Shown: positions 30,600 to 32,376 of the stretch, piece by piece | How positions within the stretch are numbered: the first letter of the stretch is position 1 | Layout of the letters: each line of letters opens with the position of its first letter | Origin: Spirogloea muscicola | Taxonomy: Eukaryota > Streptophyta > Zygnematophyceae > Spirogloeales > Spirogloeaceae | Reading direction: 5' to 3' | Assembly: GCA_009602725.1 (NCBI GenBank) | Contig: WELB01000130.1 | Coordinates: 335,875-368,250 of the forward strand | DNA length: 32,376 nt | Notes under the pieces: model-generated | Seen by the model: only the letters and a program-made list of their open reading frames with translations | Databases searched by the model: none | What the model was told of the DNA's origin: nothing | Program-made: the position numbers and the translations under genes

Positions 30600-31050
30600 G
30601 GGGTTACCTAGCTGCGGTCATCCTTGGTGATCCCTTCATTTTCTGCGTGCTATGTGATTTGCAACTCTTCTGGACCGTGTCTTATCTTGTGGTGGGCTGG
30701 CCCTTCACAGCCCTTGCCGTGCCCCTTCCGGCCCTTTCATACCTTGCTCGTTTTTGTGTAAGCTGGCCTCTCACAGCCATTGCCTTACGTGGCAAGAGCA
30801 TTTTCTTTTCCTTGCCCCCTTGAACACAGCTCCTTGTTCACTCCATTTGGCTGGCTTCCCACAGTCATACGTTGAATGAAGCTGTGTCGTTCTCCTGCCT
30901 TCATACTTGACGACCCGGGCCTGCCACCTTCTAATACAGCCACTTCCCCCTTTGGAAAATGACCTTGTCAATTCTTTTCGGGCTGGCAGTTCACAGCCCT
31001 CGCCCCCTTCAGGAGAGCCACTCGTTCTTGGAAGAGCCACTCGTGCAGGC
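30600..31050 (+). repeat. Cluster of four same-strand hairpin tails
   Basis: Hairpin tails lie at about 30694-30713, 30761-30778, 30849-30863 (weak) and 30980-30999, each followed by a form of CCTTGCCxxxxxGGxAAGAGCCA. The 3' untranslated ends are stacked in one orientation with no coding remnant between them, as if new copies inserted into older tails. Confidence 0.65.
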
Positions 31051-31089
31051 CGAATCTCAACACGGCAGGCTCTTATCGCTCGAGTCAGC

Positions 31090-31420
31090 ATGCGAGGCTC
31101 TTAAGCGCCTGTCAGCATCCCTGCAGCGGTCGATGACGCGCTTCATTTGCGTGCTGGTCGTGCTTTGGCTGCAGCCTCTGGCTATGGATAAAGGACCCGC
31201 CAGCCGGGGACAAGTTTCTCCGATGGTTGCTCTTCCTCCCCTCAGCTCATCTGACTTCCTACTGCTGACACGGGGGTATTGAGGGCGCCCTGTCTGCCTA
31301 GCCTTTGGCTCCGTCATGAACACCTGTATGCATCTGGCTGGCATTTCACAGCCGATTCTTTCATATCAGCAGCCGCCTTCTTCTGACCTGCGGCTGCTCA
31401 ACAGGGGGAGATTGAGCATC
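31090..31420 (+). mobile_element. Subfamily C LINE-like 3' end fragments
   Basis: CGCCTGTCAGCATCCCTGC (LSASLQRS) followed, after a one-base shift, by DDALHLRAGRALAAASGYG. The end is TCATCTGACTTCCTACTGC then TGACACGGGGGTATTGA (SSDFLLLTRGY-stop at about 31280). A second fragment at about 31335-31412 has a hairpin at 31335-31354 and then GACCTGCGGCTGCTCAACAG. Confidence 0.68.
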
Positions 31421-31489
31421 CATTGGCCGCTTAGGCCGCTGTGTAGCCTAATTTCTTCCTGATTCATCCTTCCCTTGCATCTTCTAACT

Positions 31490-31758
31490 AGAGGTTACTG
31501 GGAGTCCTCTTGCTGCTGTCTTAGCACTTAGCACCCCGGCTTCTTCTGTCCTTGTCCATTCCTTTTGGGCTCCCAGCCACCAGTCAATCTGGCCGCGCTT
31601 GTCTTCCCTAGTTTAGAGCTAGCGCCTCTGGCCCCTTCGTAGTTTGGCCCCTTCGAACCTTGTCAGTGTTTTTGTGGCTGGCTTCTCACAGCCCTTGCCC
31701 CAATTGTTAGAGCCACATCTTCCTTCAGCGCTCTCCTGGAAGCGTCTTTCTTCCACTG
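31490..31758 (+). repeat. LINE-like tail with hairpin
   Basis: Coding end CTAACTAGAGGTTACTGGG, then GGCCCCTTCGAACCTTGTC and the hairpin at 31675-31694, followed by TTGCCCCAATTGTTAGAGCC. It abuts the next, inverted copy near 31758, tail-to-tail. Confidence 0.65.
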
Positions 31759-31995
31759 GAAGAAGAAAGAGAGAAGTGGCACTCCCAATGGGGGCAAGGG
31801 CTGCGAAAAGCCAGCCCAAAAAGAATGCACAAAGGTTCAGAGGGGCCTAAGAGCGGTGAGCAGCGACGAAGGGGCCTGAGGATGCAATGGTAAAACAGGG
31901 GGAGGATGGATCACTCAATAGGTACGAGTGAGGAGCCTCAGATCCGACAGACTAGCTGCCGGGAAACTATCACCCTGACGAAAGCCAGAGCCCAA
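31759..31995 (-). mobile_element. Subfamily C LINE-like 3' end with complete tail (reverse)
   Basis: The minus strand reads FRQGDSFPAASLSDLRLLTR TY and a stop at about 31918. The tail has GGCCCCTCTGAACCTTTGTG and the hairpin at 31798-31817. It is nearly identical to 25240-25446 on the other strand. Truncated just upstream of the SGFRQGDSF block. Confidence 0.75.
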
Positions 31996-32135
31996 GAAGG
32001 GCTCGCCCATTGAAAGAAAGGGCTCGCCCATAGAGAAAAAAAGGCTCGCCCGTAGAGAAGAAGAAGAAGGCTCGCCCATAAAGAAAGAGGGGCTGGCAAA
32101 GCCAGCCCAAAAAGAATGGACAATGTCCAAAGCCG
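31996..32135 (-). repeat. Four tandem GGCTCGCCCAT units and a hairpin
   Basis: GGGCTCGCCCATTGAAAG, GGGCTCGCCCATAGAG, GGCTCGCCCGTAGAG and GGCTCGCCCATAAAG follow each other at about 21-26-base spacing with A/G-rich spacers, then the hairpin at 32090-32108. The unit equals the GGGCGAGCC end found once after other hairpins (about 878-888, 16815-16828, 25810-25820), so this is a tandem expansion of a tail end. Confidence 0.75.
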
Positions 32136-32189
32136 AAGAATGAGAAGCCGAGGAAGGACTCCTCTACTCTACCAATCACGACAACATAC

Positions 32190-32376
32190 TAGGGAAGCTC
32201 AGTACCCGCGAGTGAGCAACATCAGGTCCGAGTAGCTCGAGGCAGGGAAAGCGGCTGCTGATATGAAAGAATCGGGAAGGAGGCACTCCGCCGAGACCCG
32301 GAGGCCGCGGCCAGAGCGCGTCCTGCGCGCGTGTGGACAGCGTGGGCAAGGGATCGCTGGAACGATACCGCCAAGC
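32190..32376 (-). mobile_element. LINE-like 3' end fragment at window edge
   Basis: The minus strand encodes HAVHTRAGRALAAASGSRR and, in another frame, SYSDLMLLTRGY then a stop at about 32205. GATTCTTTCATATCAGCAGC is shared with the fragment at 31355. It continues past the window edge. Confidence 0.6.

Noticed and set aside
1-32376. CRISPR array, prokaryotic operon, phage or toxin-antitoxin system
   Set aside because: The genes are intron-split and organelle-targeted eukaryotic genes. No regularly spaced direct-repeat array with unique spacers is present.

Overview
The window is nuclear DNA of a eukaryotic green alga. The evidence is a set of plant-type genes split by many short GT-AG introns, most ending in TGCAG: violaxanthin de-epoxidase, the photosystem II subunit PsbX with a transit peptide, plant-type pyruvate dehydrogenase kinase, a plastid LON-domain protein, and a tRNA-Ile with an intron. 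TGTAA, the chlorophyte poly(A) signal, follows two of the genes. A plant-type violaxanthin de-epoxidase, which Chlamydomonas lacks, points to a trebouxiophyte or similar lineage; that placement is inference. I see no prokaryotic, viral or CRISPR features.

Layout. Positions 1-2110 hold the end of one unidentified exon and then retroelement debris. 2327-2416 (-) is a doubtful first exon. 3115-3985 (-) is QCR9, the small complex III subunit. 4245-7010 is a patchwork of truncated LINE 3' ends on both strands. 7201-9930 (+) is violaxanthin de-epoxidase in eight exons. 10734-10825 (-) is tRNA-Ile(UAU). 11060-11400 is more retroelement tails. 11662-12064 (+) is PsbX. 13281-16020 (-) is an RNF170-type membrane RING E3 ligase. 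16165-18609 is retroelement debris running into a 548-base assembly gap (18610-19157). 19313-21068 (+) is a LON substrate-binding-domain protein. 21762-24376 (-) is a class 3 lipase. 24650-25800 is retroelement tails. 26492-29015 (+) is pyruvate dehydrogenase kinase. 29096-30590 has no recognised gene. 30600-32376 is again dense retroelement tails.

For QCR9, VDE, PsbX, RNF170, the lipase and PDK, exons were joined only where donor, acceptor and codon phase agree and the spliced protein follows the known family. The lengths come out at 72, 459, 108, 312 (or 246), 558 and 376 residues. Starts are uncertain for RNF170, PDK and the LON gene, and the last exon of the lipase is uncertain. The genes do not form one pathway. 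They are ordinary housekeeping loci (thylakoid photoprotection, PSII, mitochondrial complex III, mitochondrial carbon entry, ER protein degradation, lipid turnover) separated by retroelement clusters.

The most interesting content is the repeat fraction. More than fifteen fragments encode diverged versions of one protein tail: a DVxVTxxY-like motif, then HYxDxP, then AxDIxGxxG, then LQRxQAxALHxRAGRAL, then SLSDLxLLTRGY-stop. I interpret this as the C-terminal end of non-LTR retrotransposon reverse transcriptases, in at least three subfamilies. Their 3' tails carry a recurrent GGGCTG-N8-CAGCCC hairpin found about eighteen times on both strands. Fragments often meet tail-to-tail or head-to-head.
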